Of a stretch of 5,819 bases of DNA, positions 5,799 through 5,819 are shown piece after piece; position 1 is the first letter of the stretch, and every line of letters begins with the position of its first letter. Source of the stretch: CAZXCK01 sp964639225 (GTDB taxonomy: Bacteria > Chloroflexota > Anaerolineae > Aggregatilineales > Phototrophicaceae). The stretch lies in assembly GCA_964639225.1 (NCBI GenBank), contig CAZXCK010000201.1, forward strand, positions 1 through 5,819, in the 5' to 3' direction. A model generated the notes under the pieces. It was not told where the DNA came from. It saw only the letters and a program-made list of their open reading frames with translations, and searched no databases. The translations under genes and the position numbers were made by a program.

Positions 5799-5817
5799 GG
5801 GCGGACCGATCCCGCCC
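5799..5817 (+). other. GC-rich inverted repeat at the window edge
   Basis: GGGCGG (5799-5804) pairs with CCGCCC (5812-5817) around a 7-base loop, 30 bases after the stop codon of the small membrane peptide. The position suits a terminator, but the window ends two bases later, so a following T-run cannot be checked, and the two visible bases are GG. It may equally be a leader structure of the next gene. Confidence 0.3.
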
Positions 5818-5819
5818 GG

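Overview
The window is GC-rich and gene-dense, with short, AT-richer gaps. It reads as a free-living bacterial chromosome segment; I see no insertion sequence, CRISPR array, tRNA or rRNA. The gene mix suggests Chloroflexota, perhaps an Anaerolineae-type lineage: a luciferase-like F420-type oxidoreductase, a COG4277 radical SAM/helix-hairpin-helix protein, a ribulokinase-like FGGY kinase and a parvulin lipoprotein. This assignment rests on protein resemblance and composition only and is tentative; Actinobacteria-like alternatives are not excluded.

Left part, plus strand (1-1190): a radical SAM protein with a C-terminal helix-hairpin-helix DNA-binding motif. It is driven by a consensus sigma70-type promoter (TTGACA, 17 bp, TATAAT) at the very edge of the window. 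The predicted transcription start falls on the A of the ATG and no Shine-Dalgarno is present, so the mRNA is predicted to be leaderless. An 80-base convergent gap (1191-1270) follows, with only weak hairpins.

Middle part, minus strand, transcribed right to left: a luciferase-like oxidoreductase (4447-3500), a small membrane-anchored protein of unknown function (3459-2905) and an FGGY carbohydrate kinase (2872-1271). Gaps of 40 and 32 bases suggest one transcript. The combination is not a pathway I recognise; the kinase is probably a pentulose (ribulokinase-like) kinase, and the oxidoreductase substrate is unknown.

Right part, plus strand: a 173-base divergent region (4448-4620) carries a plausible promoter for a GTG-started lipoprotein with a SurA/PrsA-like N-terminal region and a parvulin (PpiC) prolyl isomerase domain (4621-5550). 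It is followed by a 116-base gap with a 9-bp RNA hairpin, then a 33-residue single-span membrane peptide gene (5667-5768) with its own ribosome binding site. The window ends in a GC-rich inverted repeat.

The observations most worth following are the leaderless promoter of the radical SAM gene, that gene's family (predicted DNA repair or modification, function unproven), the 33-residue membrane peptide with its upstream hairpin, and the unknown membrane protein inside the oxidoreductase/kinase operon.
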